Source: Gemmatimonadota bacterium (GTDB taxonomy: Bacteria > Latescibacterota > UBA2968 > GCA-2709665). From it: a DNA stretch of 64,000 bases. Shown in pieces: positions 43,081 to 52,826 of the stretch (its first letter is position 1; each line of letters starts with the position of its first letter). The stretch covers positions 1-64,000 of the forward strand of contig JAPPJY010000041.1 in NCBI GenBank assembly GCA_028874335.1, written 5' to 3'. A model generated the notes under the pieces. That model was not told the origin of the DNA. It ran no database searches and saw only the letters and a program-made list of their open reading frames with translations. A program made the position numbers and the translations under genes.

Positions 43081-43545
43081 CTAAAATGCCTTGTTGAGAT
43101 TCAGGCGAACGCCTCTGGTCTTGAGGTCACCGTTGACAGCCACGCCAATGCCCTTCAATTCGACGAGATTCGCTTTCTTTTCAGGGGGCGGGAGCTCCTC
43201 GCCTTCATCGGAAAGAAAGAGATGGACCGAGTACGCCAGGGTGCCAAGTCCGAGTCCGAGCATGATAGCGGCCCTGGTGTCGTCGGACTTGCTCTCGTTG
43301 TAGAGGTCGCCCGCGGTCTGGGCAGAGGTCGCCGTTCTATACTGTTCATACGCGTCGTTCGCGTCCTTCCTGGAGGCGTGCGCCTCCGTGAAGAACCAGA
43401 TGCTCGCCCCCAGCGAAAGGGCGCCATAGAGCTTTTTGGAGTAGAGGAAGTCCTTCGTTTTCTGCTGCGCCTGCGCCGGCACGGCTGAGACAAGAATCGT
43501 GACGACGGCGAGAGCGAGCGCGAAGGCGCGTTTTCGGCTGTCCAT
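43081..43545 (-). CDS. Small exported membrane-associated protein, unknown
   Basis: A 154-residue protein with GGAGG before the ATG and a clear Sec signal peptide (RAFALALAVVTILVSAVPAQA). After it come two hydrophobic stretches (LYGALSLGASIWFF and AAIMLGLGLGTLAYSVHLFL) and a hydrophilic tail rich in Pro and Glu. The layout resembles DUF5683-like envelope proteins, but I cannot assign a family with confidence. It lies 40 bp after the TolC-like gene in the same direction, so it may belong to the efflux cluster. Confidence 0.75.
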   Translation of the reverse strand: MDSRKRAFALALAVVTILVSAVPAQAQQKTKDFLYSKKLYGALSLGASIWFFTEAHASRKDANDAYEQYRTATSAQTAGDLYNESKSDDTRAAIMLGLGLGTLAYSVHLFLSDEGEELPPPEKKANLVELKGIGVAVNGDLKTRGVRLNLNKAF

Positions 43546-43587
43546 AGGTCCTCCGGAAATCGTATGGCGCTTGACTCGTTTTTCGCT

Positions 43588-44964
43588 TCAGTCGCTGGTT
43601 TGAGCGAGCGGTCCGCCCACGTGCTGTTCCAGTTGGGCCAGTTCGATCTGATACTGGAATCTGTCCTGAACAAGCTGGTTGCGGGCCTCGAAAAGCTGGA
43701 GTTGCGCCTGTTGGCGCTCCAGAAAGGTACCGCCGCCCAGGTTATACCGCTGGTCCTGAAGCCTGAAGTTTTCTTCAGCGGCCTTTACCGCGGCTTCGTT
43801 GGCGGTTATGCTTCGCCGCAGCCGTTCGAGGTTCAGGAACGACAGCCTGATATCCATGGCCTGCTGGCGTTTGGCCTGATCGAGCAGTTCGCGGCTCCTC
43901 AGGTACTCCAACTTCTGGGTTTTGACGTTGTTTTCTGTAAGGAGCCTGTTGAAAATCGGAATACTGATGCTGATACCCGCATTGTAAGAGTAGTTCTTGA
44001 CGAAGAGGTCCTCTACGCCTGCGAAAACCTCGCCCCGGTTCAGTTGCCAGCCGTACCCTGCGCTACCCGTAATGCTCGGAAAGCGAACGCTATATTTCGT
44101 GGCTCTCAGCCGGTCCCTGCTTGCGAGCATCCTTTGTTTTTGGGCGAGAATCTGCGGATTTCCAATCAGCGCCCGTTCCAGCGACTCCTGGTACGAGACG
44201 GGCGCAGGCGTAACGGAAAATGCCGTTTCCGTCGGGAGAATAGCGACGTCGGGACTCAGGCCGAGGGAAAACGCGAGCTGAGCGCGCGCGATGGCCACGT
44301 CGTTTTCCCTGGCGATCAGCGCGACGCGAACGCTCGCCAGTTGAGATTCCGCACTCAGGACGTCGGCGATGGTGCGGGACCCGATTTCATACATTGTTTT
44401 TTCGCGCCGCAGGCTCTCCTCCGATACGCTCACCTGTTCTTTAGCCAGATCCAGTTGCTCCGTTCTCTGCAGGAGAATGAAATATCGCTGCTTTACAAGA
44501 AAAATCGTCTGCTGTCGGCTTTCCTTGAAGTCCATCTCCGCTGCCCGCGCGGACTTCTTGCTGGCTGCCAGATTCGCAAAATCGGCGGCATCGAAAATGT
44601 TGATACTCAGACTCGATCCCACGGATTGAGACCCGCCCACGCGGTCACGGCCCAGGGTTGTAACGATTGTCTGGGTGGTCTGATCGAAGATGGCGCCTTC
44701 CCTGGGGCCGGTCACGCTTCTGGAAATGCGGTAGTTGCTGCCCAGCGAAGGTAGAAAGGCGTTTCGACTCTGGTCGATCCCGGCGACCGCAATCTCACGT
44801 GCGAATCGGGCCTGGGCGATGTCCGTGTTGTTGGCCAGGGCGATCTCGATGCATTCCGAGAGGCTGAGATGCATGTCCCTGGTTGCCGTTTCTTCCGCTG
44901 CGACCGGCGCGGAGAGTACTGCGGCAGTGGCGAAGAGCAGCGCTGTTTTCAGCACGAATGACAT
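43588..44964 (-). CDS. TolC-family outer membrane efflux protein
   Basis: A 458-residue outer membrane factor forming the exit duct of tripartite pumps. The ATG at 44964 (GGAG upstream) gives a signal peptide (MSFVLKTALLFATAAVLSAPVAA). The mature part has the duplicated long-helix pattern of the family: LSLSECIEIALANNTDIAQA, YEIGSRTIADVLSAESQLA, then YQESLERALIGNPQILAQK and YNLGGGTFLERQQAQLQL. It heads toward the RND and MFP genes encoded upstream in the same direction, completing a TolC/RND/MFP set. Confidence 0.95.
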   Translation of the reverse strand: MSFVLKTALLFATAAVLSAPVAAEETATRDMHLSLSECIEIALANNTDIAQARFAREIAVAGIDQSRNAFLPSLGSNYRISRSVTGPREGAIFDQTTQTIVTTLGRDRVGGSQSVGSSLSINIFDAADFANLAASKKSARAAEMDFKESRQQTIFLVKQRYFILLQRTEQLDLAKEQVSVSEESLRREKTMYEIGSRTIADVLSAESQLASVRVALIARENDVAIARAQLAFSLGLSPDVAILPTETAFSVTPAPVSYQESLERALIGNPQILAQKQRMLASRDRLRATKYSVRFPSITGSAGYGWQLNRGEVFAGVEDLFVKNYSYNAGISISIPIFNRLLTENNVKTQKLEYLRSRELLDQAKRQQAMDIRLSFLNLERLRRSITANEAAVKAAEENFRLQDQRYNLGGGTFLERQQAQLQLFEARNQLVQDRFQYQIELAQLEQHVGGPLAQTSD

Positions 44965-45275
44965 ACCGGGCGCTCCTGTAATCATCCAAACTCTTGCAGG
45001 TTTTTTCGATCTCGTGGAAATAGACGCACAACCGGAACGTCCGGCCGCCGGATCGACTCTTCACGACAGCGGCAGGACCGGCGTGACGCCAGCCACTTAG
45101 TTAGACAGCGCAGAATGAGAAAAGTTACGGGGAAATTGCCTCGCACCGCCGTTGGCGGAACAAAAAGAAAACAGAATTCTGCGGAAAAGGAAAGTGAAAA
45201 CTTCCGTGTATTCGTACACCGAACCGTCGCGGCGGCGCGGCATCGAAGGCTGTGCGCCGGTACCCCGTGGGCGCG
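44965..45275. other. Intergenic gap between RND and TolC-like genes
   Basis: About 310 bp with no supported gene, repeat or terminator. An AT-richer stretch (45160-45215) has no convincing promoter match. Confidence 0.5.
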
Positions 45276-48200
45276 TCAATCCCCTCGATCCAGGAGTGAA
45301 TAGACGGTTGGGATGACGATGAGCGTGAGCGCGGTGGAACTGATGAGGCCGGCAACAACGGTAATGGCCATGGGGGTGCGGATTTCAGATCCTTCCCCCA
45401 GGCCCAGCGCCATGGGCAGGAGTCCCAGAACGGTGGTTGCGGTGGTCATCAGAATCGGACGCAGCCGCACCGAGCCGGCCTGTACGATCGCATCGGTCCT
45501 GGACCGGCCGTTGGCGCGCAGGTGATTGATGTAATCGACAAAGACGATGGCGTTGTTCACGACGATTCCGGCCAGCATGATCAGGCCCAGGAAAACCACG
45601 ACGCTGAACGAGATGCCGGTTACGTAGAGCGTGAACAGCACGCCGATCAGCGCCAGGGGAATCGTAAATATGATGACGAAGGGATGGACGAAGGATTCAA
45701 ACTGGGAGGCCATGACGATGTAGACCAGAAAGACGGCCAGGCAAAGCGCGAAGATCAGGCTCTGCAACGATGTCTGCATCTCGCGGTTCTGGCCCCCGAT
45801 GACGAAGGACACGTCCGCGGGGATGTCGACGGTCTCCAGGGCCTGCTGGATCAGCCCCGTTGCGGTTCCCAGATCGATCCCGGCGACGTTTGCGGAAACC
45901 AGCACCGCGCGCTGCTGGTCGATGCGCCGGATCTCGCTGGGGCCCTCCCGCACCTGGATGTCGGCCACGGCGGAAAGGTAGATCGGGGCTTCGCCCTCGG
46001 GGTTGACAACCAGGCGTTTCAGATCCGACACGCCGGACCGATCGGATTCGTCCACGCGAACAAGAACGTCGATGCGGCGATCGGCCTCCCTGAACCGGGT
46101 GACCACGTCTCCCTGCACTTTTTCCCGGACCAGCGTGGCAACGCTTCGCAGATTCAGGCCGTAGGATGCAAGCAGGTCGCGCCGGTAGACGATCTGTACT
46201 TCAGGGCTCCCGCGCTGGAGGCTGGATTTCACGTCGTACAGCCCCGAAATTCCGGAAAGGGCGAGTTCCACGTTCCGTCCCAGCTTTGCGAGATCATCGA
46301 GATCGTAACCTCGAATCTCCAGCTCCACCGGCGTCTTGAACGTAAACATCGCCGGACGGGAGAAATCCACGGTGACCTGCGGGAGATCGCCGAGACTGTC
46401 CCGCAGCCGGGCCATGAGGTCCGCCTCCCGCCTTGCAAGGAACGTGTTGCCGGAAATGCCCGCCCAGACTCTTTCCGGAAGGTCCCGCCAGAACGGCCCC
46501 GCCCCGCCGGCGCCGTTCGTGGTTTCGTCGGATACGACGATGGTGACCCTGGAAGTATGTTCTCCCTGGTCGGAAGTGGAGACGGAGGTCTTGTCCACGC
46601 CCACGATGGTGGCGATGCGAGCAACGCCGGATTCGTCCAGGACCCTCGATTCCACGTCGGCAACGGTCTCCTGGGTGCGTTCCAGAGGCGTACCCACGGG
46701 CATGGCGAGCTCGAGGTCGAACTCGCCGTGGTGAACGGCCGGAATGAGTTCGCGACCGATATGGGGCACCAGGACGTACCAGCAGAAAACAAACGGCAGA
46801 ATGGCCATCACAACGATGGCGAGGCGGTTATTCAACGCCCACCGGATCGTGGAAGGATAGACCCGGCTGATGGCGCCGAAGCCGACTTCAAAGGCATGTA
46901 TGACGGGCGTAAGCAACGGAACCGCGACGGCTGCCAGCAGGGACACGACCGTCAACCCGAGTGGAAAGGTCATCATCAGAAGCAGGATCAGCAGTTTGCC
47001 CAGCAGGGATAACGATTGGAAGATGAAGAATCGCACGACGACGTAGACGGGACCGAGCACGAAGAGTGAGCACAGAAGAAGAACGCCGCCGCCGGCTGCC
47101 GGAAAACGCGGGATAGTGGCGAGACCTCTGTTGCGCATCGGCCATCGGCACGTGCGCCGGACGGCATTCCAGGTCCATCGGAAGCAGCCGGCGAAACCCT
47201 CACCGAGCGGGACCGGCGCGTTGTAAGCCAGCAGATCGTGCCAGATGGCCTGGACGATACGGGATCCGAACGGCGTTGGATTTCCCGACCACGCGCATAT
47301 ATCCCGCCAGGCATGCGCCGGTTTCCTCCCGATCTTCAGCACAAGCGCGGCGAAAGGGTAGTACAGAATCGGGGCAAGGATGACGAGCGCCGCTTTCAGA
47401 ACCACGATCAGGATAGCGAGTGCGACCCAGAGTGTGCGCCAGATGAATTCGAAGACCAGCCATAAGACATAGACAAGGCCCCTGAGCGCCAGGGCCGGGA
47501 GACGTTTTGGAGATCGATCTTCCGCAAGTTCCTTCAGCCGTGCGAGTGAGCTGAACTGCAGCAGTTCAGAGTTGAACATGTCGCCGATCGTCGAGCCCGC
47601 CCCTCCGCTCCCCGCGATCCGTATCTGCCGGGAAGCCAGCATCGGAATGAAGAATAGCGCGACGGCGAGTGACGCCACGAGTGAAAAGACCACGGTAAGG
47701 GACATGTCGCCGAAGACCTGGCCGGCCACGCCTTCGACGAAGACAATCGGAAAGAAGACCGCGACCGTGGTAAGCGTGGAGGCAAAGACAGCGCCACCGA
47801 CCTCGCCGGTGCCCCGGACCGCCGCCGTAACGATGTCGTCGCCCTCTTCGCGGCATCGGAAGATGCTCTCCAGGACGACGATCGAGTTGTCTACGAGCAT
47901 GCCGATGCCCAGCGCCATGCCTCCCAGCGACATGATGTTTAAAGACACGCCGAATATCTTCATGGGAGCGAACGTTGCAACGATGGAAATGGGGATCGCA
48001 AGGCTCACGATGCCGGTGTGTGACGGATTTCGCAGGAAGACATACAGCACCAGGATGGCAAGAATGCCCCCGATGATCGCCGTCTGTTTCACTTCGTCGA
48101 TGGATCGTTTAATAAACTGCGACTGGTCCGACAGCACTTCCACCTGCATTCCCGATGGCAGCGAATAGGCAATGAAGCTGGTCATTTCCTTCAGTTTCAC

Positions 48201-49253
48201 GAACTGCCGCACCTGCGCCGCCCGGTCCGTGGCCTCGGCCCGTTTGATTTCTCCGGCCTTGAGTCGCTTCACGTAGGCCAGTTGTTCCGGTGTGCCGAAC
48301 AGCCGGTCCCGAACCCGCTGCGCCGTAGCGACGATATTGGCGTCGGCTTCCTTGAAGATATCGATTTCGACGCTCTCCACGCCGTTGACACGGGTGATGA
48401 TCTCTCGATCCTTGTGGCCGCGCACGACATCGCTGACGTCCTTCAGCCGGATATCCGCTCCGCCCTTCTGTCCGATAACGAGGTCGCGAATCTCGTCCAC
48501 GGTCCGGAACTCATTGAGGGTGCGCACCATGTACTGGGTCTGGCCGTCCAACAGGCTGCCCCCGGCGAGATTGATGTTTTCTTCGCGAAGCCGTCTGTTG
48601 ATGTCGCCAATGCCGAACCCCATCAGTGCGAGTTGCCGTTCGTTGATTTCCACCCGGATCTCTTCTTCCAGGCCCCCGTGCACCCGGGCCGCGGCCACCC
48701 CTTTCATCGCTTCGAGCGCCTGTTTGATTTCTTCCTCGGCAATCAGTCTCAGCGCATACAGGTCCGCATCGCCGTACAGACCGATGCGCATGATGGGGTC
48801 CTGCGTGGGATCGTAACGCAGAATCAGCGGTTTGTTGACACCCCGGGGCATATTCAGCCGGTCCAGGTTCTCCCGTACCGTCTGAACCGCGTCGTTCATG
48901 TCCGTATCCCAGCCGAATTCAAGGATGACGTCTGACATCCCCGCACGGGAAATGGAGACGATGCTGGCCAGATTGTTGACAACGCCCAGCCGCTGTTCTA
49001 TCTGCCTTGAAATCAGGTTTTCTACTTCTTCCGGCGCGGTATCGGGATAATCCGTACGGATTGTGAGGGTGGGGTAGGAGATGTCCGGCATCAGGGTGAG
49101 CGGCAGCTGCTGGTAGGAGATGTACCCGAAGACCGCGACGGCGAGGACGACCATGAAGATGGCCACCGGCCTGCGGGTGGTTATTTCAAAGGTGCGTGAG
49201 ACCTGATCCCGTGTGCGGGAGAGGGGATTTCGGGAAGTGGTGTCGTCGTCCAT
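45276..49253 (-). CDS. RND multidrug efflux permease (HAE1-like) with large membrane insertion
   Basis: A 1325-residue inner-membrane proton-driven pump, about 280 residues longer than AcrB-type relatives. AGGA before the ATG at 49253 sets the start. The N-terminal helix (VAIFMVVLAVAVFGYIS), LMPDISYPTLTI, the GMLVDNSIVVLE helix with its proton-relay Asp, SLGGMALGIG, and in the C-half LIMLAGIVVNNAIVFVDYIN are canonical. Between helix 6 (VFSLVASLAVALFFIPMLA) and helix 7 (ALNNRLAIVVMAILPFVF), normally a loop of about 50 residues, roughly 260 residues are inserted (about 545-800) with four to six further hydrophobic segments. Its MFP partner is encoded upstream and TolC downstream. Confidence 0.93.
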   Translation of the reverse strand: MDDDTTSRNPLSRTRDQVSRTFEITTRRPVAIFMVVLAVAVFGYISYQQLPLTLMPDISYPTLTIRTDYPDTAPEEVENLISRQIEQRLGVVNNLASIVSISRAGMSDVILEFGWDTDMNDAVQTVRENLDRLNMPRGVNKPLILRYDPTQDPIMRIGLYGDADLYALRLIAEEEIKQALEAMKGVAAARVHGGLEEEIRVEINERQLALMGFGIGDINRRLREENINLAGGSLLDGQTQYMVRTLNEFRTVDEIRDLVIGQKGGADIRLKDVSDVVRGHKDREIITRVNGVESVEIDIFKEADANIVATAQRVRDRLFGTPEQLAYVKRLKAGEIKRAEATDRAAQVRQFVKLKEMTSFIAYSLPSGMQVEVLSDQSQFIKRSIDEVKQTAIIGGILAILVLYVFLRNPSHTGIVSLAIPISIVATFAPMKIFGVSLNIMSLGGMALGIGMLVDNSIVVLESIFRCREEGDDIVTAAVRGTGEVGGAVFASTLTTVAVFFPIVFVEGVAGQVFGDMSLTVVFSLVASLAVALFFIPMLASRQIRIAGSGGAGSTIGDMFNSELLQFSSLARLKELAEDRSPKRLPALALRGLVYVLWLVFEFIWRTLWVALAILIVVLKAALVILAPILYYPFAALVLKIGRKPAHAWRDICAWSGNPTPFGSRIVQAIWHDLLAYNAPVPLGEGFAGCFRWTWNAVRRTCRWPMRNRGLATIPRFPAAGGGVLLLCSLFVLGPVYVVVRFFIFQSLSLLGKLLILLLMMTFPLGLTVVSLLAAVAVPLLTPVIHAFEVGFGAISRVYPSTIRWALNNRLAIVVMAILPFVFCWYVLVPHIGRELIPAVHHGEFDLELAMPVGTPLERTQETVADVESRVLDESGVARIATIVGVDKTSVSTSDQGEHTSRVTIVVSDETTNGAGGAGPFWRDLPERVWAGISGNTFLARREADLMARLRDSLGDLPQVTVDFSRPAMFTFKTPVELEIRGYDLDDLAKLGRNVELALSGISGLYDVKSSLQRGSPEVQIVYRRDLLASYGLNLRSVATLVREKVQGDVVTRFREADRRIDVLVRVDESDRSGVSDLKRLVVNPEGEAPIYLSAVADIQVREGPSEIRRIDQQRAVLVSANVAGIDLGTATGLIQQALETVDIPADVSFVIGGQNREMQTSLQSLIFALCLAVFLVYIVMASQFESFVHPFVIIFTIPLALIGVLFTLYVTGISFSVVVFLGLIMLAGIVVNNAIVFVDYINHLRANGRSRTDAIVQAGSVRLRPILMTTATTVLGLLPMALGLGEGSEIRTPMAITVVAGLISSTALTLIVIPTVYSLLDRGD

Positions 49254-49323
49254 ATTTTCCTGGCCCTGAGTCAGCTGCATCGACGAGCGGCCGGCGCGTC
49301 GCCGCCGTTACCGTGACCGGGTC

Positions 49324-50517
49324 TCAGCCCGCGGATTCCTGCGGTTCCTGCTCAGTGGTATCCGGTTTGGCCGGGATGCGCAGACCCTTGCCCTCGATCA
49401 CCCGGACCCTGGCCTGATCCTTGAGGCCATTCTGGCCCACGACCACGATGCTGTCGCCCGGCGAGACGCCGCTGAGAGCTTCCAGGTTCCCGGTATCTTC
49501 GAAACCCACGTCGAGTTGAATCTTGCGCGCGGTGCTGTCCTCGACGACGAATACATGAGGATATCCGTCATCGTACACGACGGCGCGTTTGGGAACCAGC
49601 AAGGCCCGGTCGTGCGTGGCGGTGACGATCCTCGTTGTGACGAACAGACCGGGACGCAATTTTCCCTCCGCGTCGTCGATGGCCAGCGTTACCCTGAAGG
49701 TGCCGCTGTTCGGGTCTACAACCGGGCTGATGCGAATGATGCGGCCCGGGAAATTGACGTCGGGTATGAGATCCGTGGTGATGCGGGCCGGCTGCCCGAC
49801 AGAGATATTGGGCAGCTCCGATCCGGGTATGTGCGCCCTGGATATCAGACTCTTCATGTTGACCAGAACGTAGAGTTTGGTTGTGGGCCCGATCCTGTCG
49901 CCCAATTTGACGATCCGTTCCGCCACGATCCCGGATATCGGAGATCGAACCGACGCATGATCCAGATCCAGCTGGGCGCGCTGCCACCGGATCCTGGCCT
50001 GTTCCAGGTCGAATTCGTCACGTTCATACTCTTCTTTGGAAAGCAGATTCCTGGAGTAGATTTCCTTGCGGCGCTTGAAGTTGCTCTCCAGTTTACGGTA
50101 AGCGACCTGTGCTTCCGCTTCAGCGAGCTTGAGATGGTGGTCGACGAGGTGGACAACGACCTGGCCCACTGCAACGGCGTCGCCCTCCTCGGCCAGCACG
50201 CGTTTGACGAGCCCGGATCCGTGTGCGTAAACGTCCACCGTCTCTTCGGCCTCTACCTTCGCATTGTATTGCATATATGAGGAAATCGACCCCTGCTGAA
50301 CGCGGTGGACCTTTACGGGTACGCCCTCCGGCGTTTTCTTTTTCTTCTTCGCGGCCGCGGTCGTGTCGACGGCAGTCGAGTCGACCTTTGTTGAATCGGC
50401 CGTCGCTTCATTCTTGCTCTGGCCCTTGGCCTTTTCGCCGCCGCACGCGGTAAGCGCGCAACCTGCGAATATGACGGCCAGCAATAAAGGGCACTTTACA
50501 ATGCGTTTTTCCGTCAT
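49324..50517 (-). CDS. RND periplasmic adaptor (MFP/HlyD family), lipoprotein
   Basis: A 397-residue membrane fusion protein. The signal ends in a lipobox (LTAC), followed by a Ser/Thr/Asp/Lys-rich spacer (TKVDSTAVDTTAAAKKKKK). The lipoyl halves YMQYNAKVEAEETVDVYAHGSG and LDLDHASVRSPISGIVAERI flank a short coiled hairpin, and barrel and membrane-proximal domains follow (VGQPARITTDL, FRVTLAIDDAEGKLRPGLFV). AAGGATG precedes the ATG. It is the first gene of the MFP-RND-TolC unit, 70 bp from the RND gene. Confidence 0.95.
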   Translation of the reverse strand: MTEKRIVKCPLLLAVIFAGCALTACGGEKAKGQSKNEATADSTKVDSTAVDTTAAAKKKKKTPEGVPVKVHRVQQGSISSYMQYNAKVEAEETVDVYAHGSGLVKRVLAEEGDAVAVGQVVVHLVDHHLKLAEAEAQVAYRKLESNFKRRKEIYSRNLLSKEEYERDEFDLEQARIRWQRAQLDLDHASVRSPISGIVAERIVKLGDRIGPTTKLYVLVNMKSLISRAHIPGSELPNISVGQPARITTDLIPDVNFPGRIIRISPVVDPNSGTFRVTLAIDDAEGKLRPGLFVTTRIVTATHDRALLVPKRAVVYDDGYPHVFVVEDSTARKIQLDVGFEDTGNLEALSGVSPGDSIVVVGQNGLKDQARVRVIEGKGLRIPAKPDTTEQEPQESAG

Positions 50518-50681
50518 CAGTACATCCTTACTGGGCGATATGTGGACTTTCCCGCCAGCTTGTCGAGCTGAAGGCCACTTCAGGCACGGCCTTCGGGAGA
50601 TGCATCGCCGGCTCAGACGAAGGGGGACCGGGCTGAAATTGCCTACACTCTTTGACTCCCGGAACCGGCCGGATGTTTCGC

Positions 50682-50720
50682 AAAAAAAGACGCCGGGCGG
50701 CTATTGGTCCGACGGCCCGG
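50682..50720 (-). terminator. Intrinsic terminator after mrp
   Basis: On the minus strand CCGGGC (50715-50720) pairs with GCCCGG (50693-50698), followed by TC and seven T residues (50682-50688). It insulates mrp from the efflux operon. Confidence 0.75.
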
Positions 50721-50760
50721 ACGTGGGTGATGCCGGCGCACATGTCGCGCGCGGTTTGAC

Positions 50761-51555
50761 TCAACCTCCCACGGCTTTTCTTATGCTCGACGCGATTTCG
50801 TCGAAACGTCCGGAGACAGGGGATTCAGGGTCGGCGGCCGTAATCGGGGCGCCTGTATCTCCAGCCCTGCGTATCCGCAGGTCCAGAGGGATTTCGCCCA
50901 GAAGCGGCACGCGGTATTCAGCGGCCATCCTTGCGCCGCCGCCCTGGCCGAAGATATCGGTCCTGGTATTGCAGTTGCCGCAGATATATTCGCTCATGTT
51001 TTCGACGATGCCGATAACGGGAACGTCGACCGTGTTGAACATCTGGATACCGCGACGCACATCCTCCAGCGCCACGGACTGGGGCGTTGTCACGATGACG
51101 GCGCCGTCGAGCCGCGCGGATTGAATGAGGGTCAGCTGGACGTCGCCGGTCCCGGGCGGCAGATCGATCACGAGAAAATCCAGAGGCGCCCAGGATACGT
51201 CTCTAAGGAATTGCATCACCATCTTGGCCAGCATGGGACCGCGCCAGATTACCGGCGCGCCCGCTTCGGTGATGAGACCGAGCGAGATCATCTTGACTCC
51301 GTGACGTTCCAGCGGAACAATCCCGCCGTTCGCATCCATGTCCGGTGTTTCGTTCACGCCCATCATGATCGGAACGTTCGGACCGTAGATGTCCGCGTCC
51401 ATGAGGCCCACCGCGGCGCCCTGCCGGGCCAGCGCCACGCAGAGATTCGCGGCGGTGGTGGATTTCCCCACGCCGCCCTTGCCGCTGGCAACGGCGATCA
51501 GGCGCCGGACGCCCGGTATCGGCGCGGGTCGAGGGACGTTTTCAGGCCTGTTCAA
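50761..51555 (-). CDS. mrp: Mrp/ApbC-family P-loop Fe-S carrier ATPase
   Basis: A 264-residue Mrp (NBP35/ApbC) protein, which binds and delivers [4Fe-4S] clusters. The deviant Walker A SGKGGVGKST is at residues 24-33; MDADIYGPNVPIM, DLPPGTGDVQLTL and ENMSEYICGNC with its CxxC are all present. The DUF59 domain often found at the N-terminus of Mrp is missing, as in many shorter members. The start is TTG with GAGGA about ten bases upstream. It follows the aminotransferase gene by 37 bp. Confidence 0.95.
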   Translation of the reverse strand: MNRPENVPRPAPIPGVRRLIAVASGKGGVGKSTTAANLCVALARQGAAVGLMDADIYGPNVPIMMGVNETPDMDANGGIVPLERHGVKMISLGLITEAGAPVIWRGPMLAKMVMQFLRDVSWAPLDFLVIDLPPGTGDVQLTLIQSARLDGAVIVTTPQSVALEDVRRGIQMFNTVDVPVIGIVENMSEYICGNCNTRTDIFGQGGGARMAAEYRVPLLGEIPLDLRIRRAGDTGAPITAADPESPVSGRFDEIASSIRKAVGG

Positions 51556-51592
51556 TGCTGTGTTTCCTCAGGACGGACCGCGAGCGCAGCGT

Positions 51593-52795
51593 TCAATCGG
51601 GCCTTTTCCGGCTGTTGCGAACGCAGTCGGCCAGGATGGGTATACCAACACGGATATCGTCGTGTGTAGCAAATCCGAAAGCGAGCCTGATGAACGGCAC
51701 ATCCATATTGGATACGTGAAAGGCCTTGCCGGTCGCATAGTCGATACCCATTGACTCGGCCAGTTGCTCACACGCCGCGGTGTCGGTGACGTCGGGCAGC
51801 TTGACCCAGATAAAGAGGCCGCCCATGGGTCGGCTGAACCACTCGAATGCATCCGGGAAACGCGAGAGCATCTCGAACATCAGATCGCGTTTCCTTTTGA
51901 CGATGGCATTGATTCTGTCCAAGTGCGACCAGAGTTCCTCCCTGAAAAACTCGTGGACGACGGCCGCGCTAAGCGCGCTTGTTCCTCCGTCCCGCCGATA
52001 CTGAATGATCCGGTCGAGCAGGTCTCGAGGCGCGGCGAGGTAGCCCAGGCGGATACCGGGACCCAGGATCTTGGACAGGGATTCTATGTGAATTACCGGC
52101 GTTTCGTGTTCGAGTGTCCAGAGGGCGGGTTCGTGGTGGTCTTCGTAGACGGTGTCGGCGTAGCAATGGTCTTCAACCACCGGTATGGCGTAACGGCCCG
52201 CAATATCCAGCAGTTCGCGGCGCCGGCCGAGCGGCATAATCGAACCCGTGGGATTCTGATAGGTTGCCAGGGTATAGATGAATTTCGGTTTTCTGTTCGT
52301 GGATGCAAGACGGGCCAGCGTTTCTTCCAGCGCGTCCATCCGCATGCCATGGTCGTCCAGCGGGATGCCGACGAGCTCGGCCCCTTCCTTGCGGTATGCG
52401 CTAAGCGTGCCCGAATAGGAGTATTCCTCGAGTACAATCACGTCGCCGGGCGAATCCACGAAAACCTGGGCCACCAGCGTAACCGCCTGCATGGATCCCG
52501 TGGTCAGCGCAATCTGGTCGACGGGCAGAGCAACGCCTTCCCGGTGGGCGAACCTCCGGGACATGAGCTTCCTGAGCGGTTCGTACCCCAGCGAACCGGG
52601 ATAGCACGCCAGCTCATCGCCCAGTTCCGGAAGAATGCGCATTGCGGCTTCGGCCAGGCCTCTATTGGGAAAGGAGGCCGGATCGGGACGGCCGCTGCCA
52701 AATGGGTATGTCTTCACAGCGAATGCATTTCCTTGTGAATCGGTCAGCCGGTTACGGACGTTCCGGTCGCGCCGCCATACTGCCGGGGTCGACAT
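51593..52795 (-). CDS. PLP-dependent class I/II aminotransferase (MocR/2-aminoadipate type)
   Basis: A roughly 400-residue fold-type I aminotransferase. The ATG at 52795 follows AGGAACCGGATAGGG and leaves a 31-bp gap to the upstream gene; the longest frame would overlap it. Typical segments: LACYPGSLGYEPLRKLM, TTGSMQAVTLVAQVF, YQNPTGSIM, VVEDHCYADTVYE and SLSKILGPGIRLGY with the PLP lysine. These enzymes, related to MocR C-terminal domains and 2-aminoadipate or aromatic aminotransferases, lack the GntR helix-turn-helix here. The substrate is not readable. It is co-directional with the gamma-glutamyltransferase, fitting amino-acid or glutathione salvage. Confidence 0.9.
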   Translation of the reverse strand: MSTPAVWRRDRNVRNRLTDSQGNAFAVKTYPFGSGRPDPASFPNRGLAEAAMRILPELGDELACYPGSLGYEPLRKLMSRRFAHREGVALPVDQIALTTGSMQAVTLVAQVFVDSPGDVIVLEEYSYSGTLSAYRKEGAELVGIPLDDHGMRMDALEETLARLASTNRKPKFIYTLATYQNPTGSIMPLGRRRELLDIAGRYAIPVVEDHCYADTVYEDHHEPALWTLEHETPVIHIESLSKILGPGIRLGYLAAPRDLLDRIIQYRRDGGTSALSAAVVHEFFREELWSHLDRINAIVKRKRDLMFEMLSRFPDAFEWFSRPMGGLFIWVKLPDVTDTAACEQLAESMGIDYATGKAFHVSNMDVPFIRLAFGFATHDDIRVGIPILADCVRNSRKRPD

Positions 52796-52826
52796 CCCTA
52801 TCCGGTTCCTGCGCAGCCGGCGGGCT

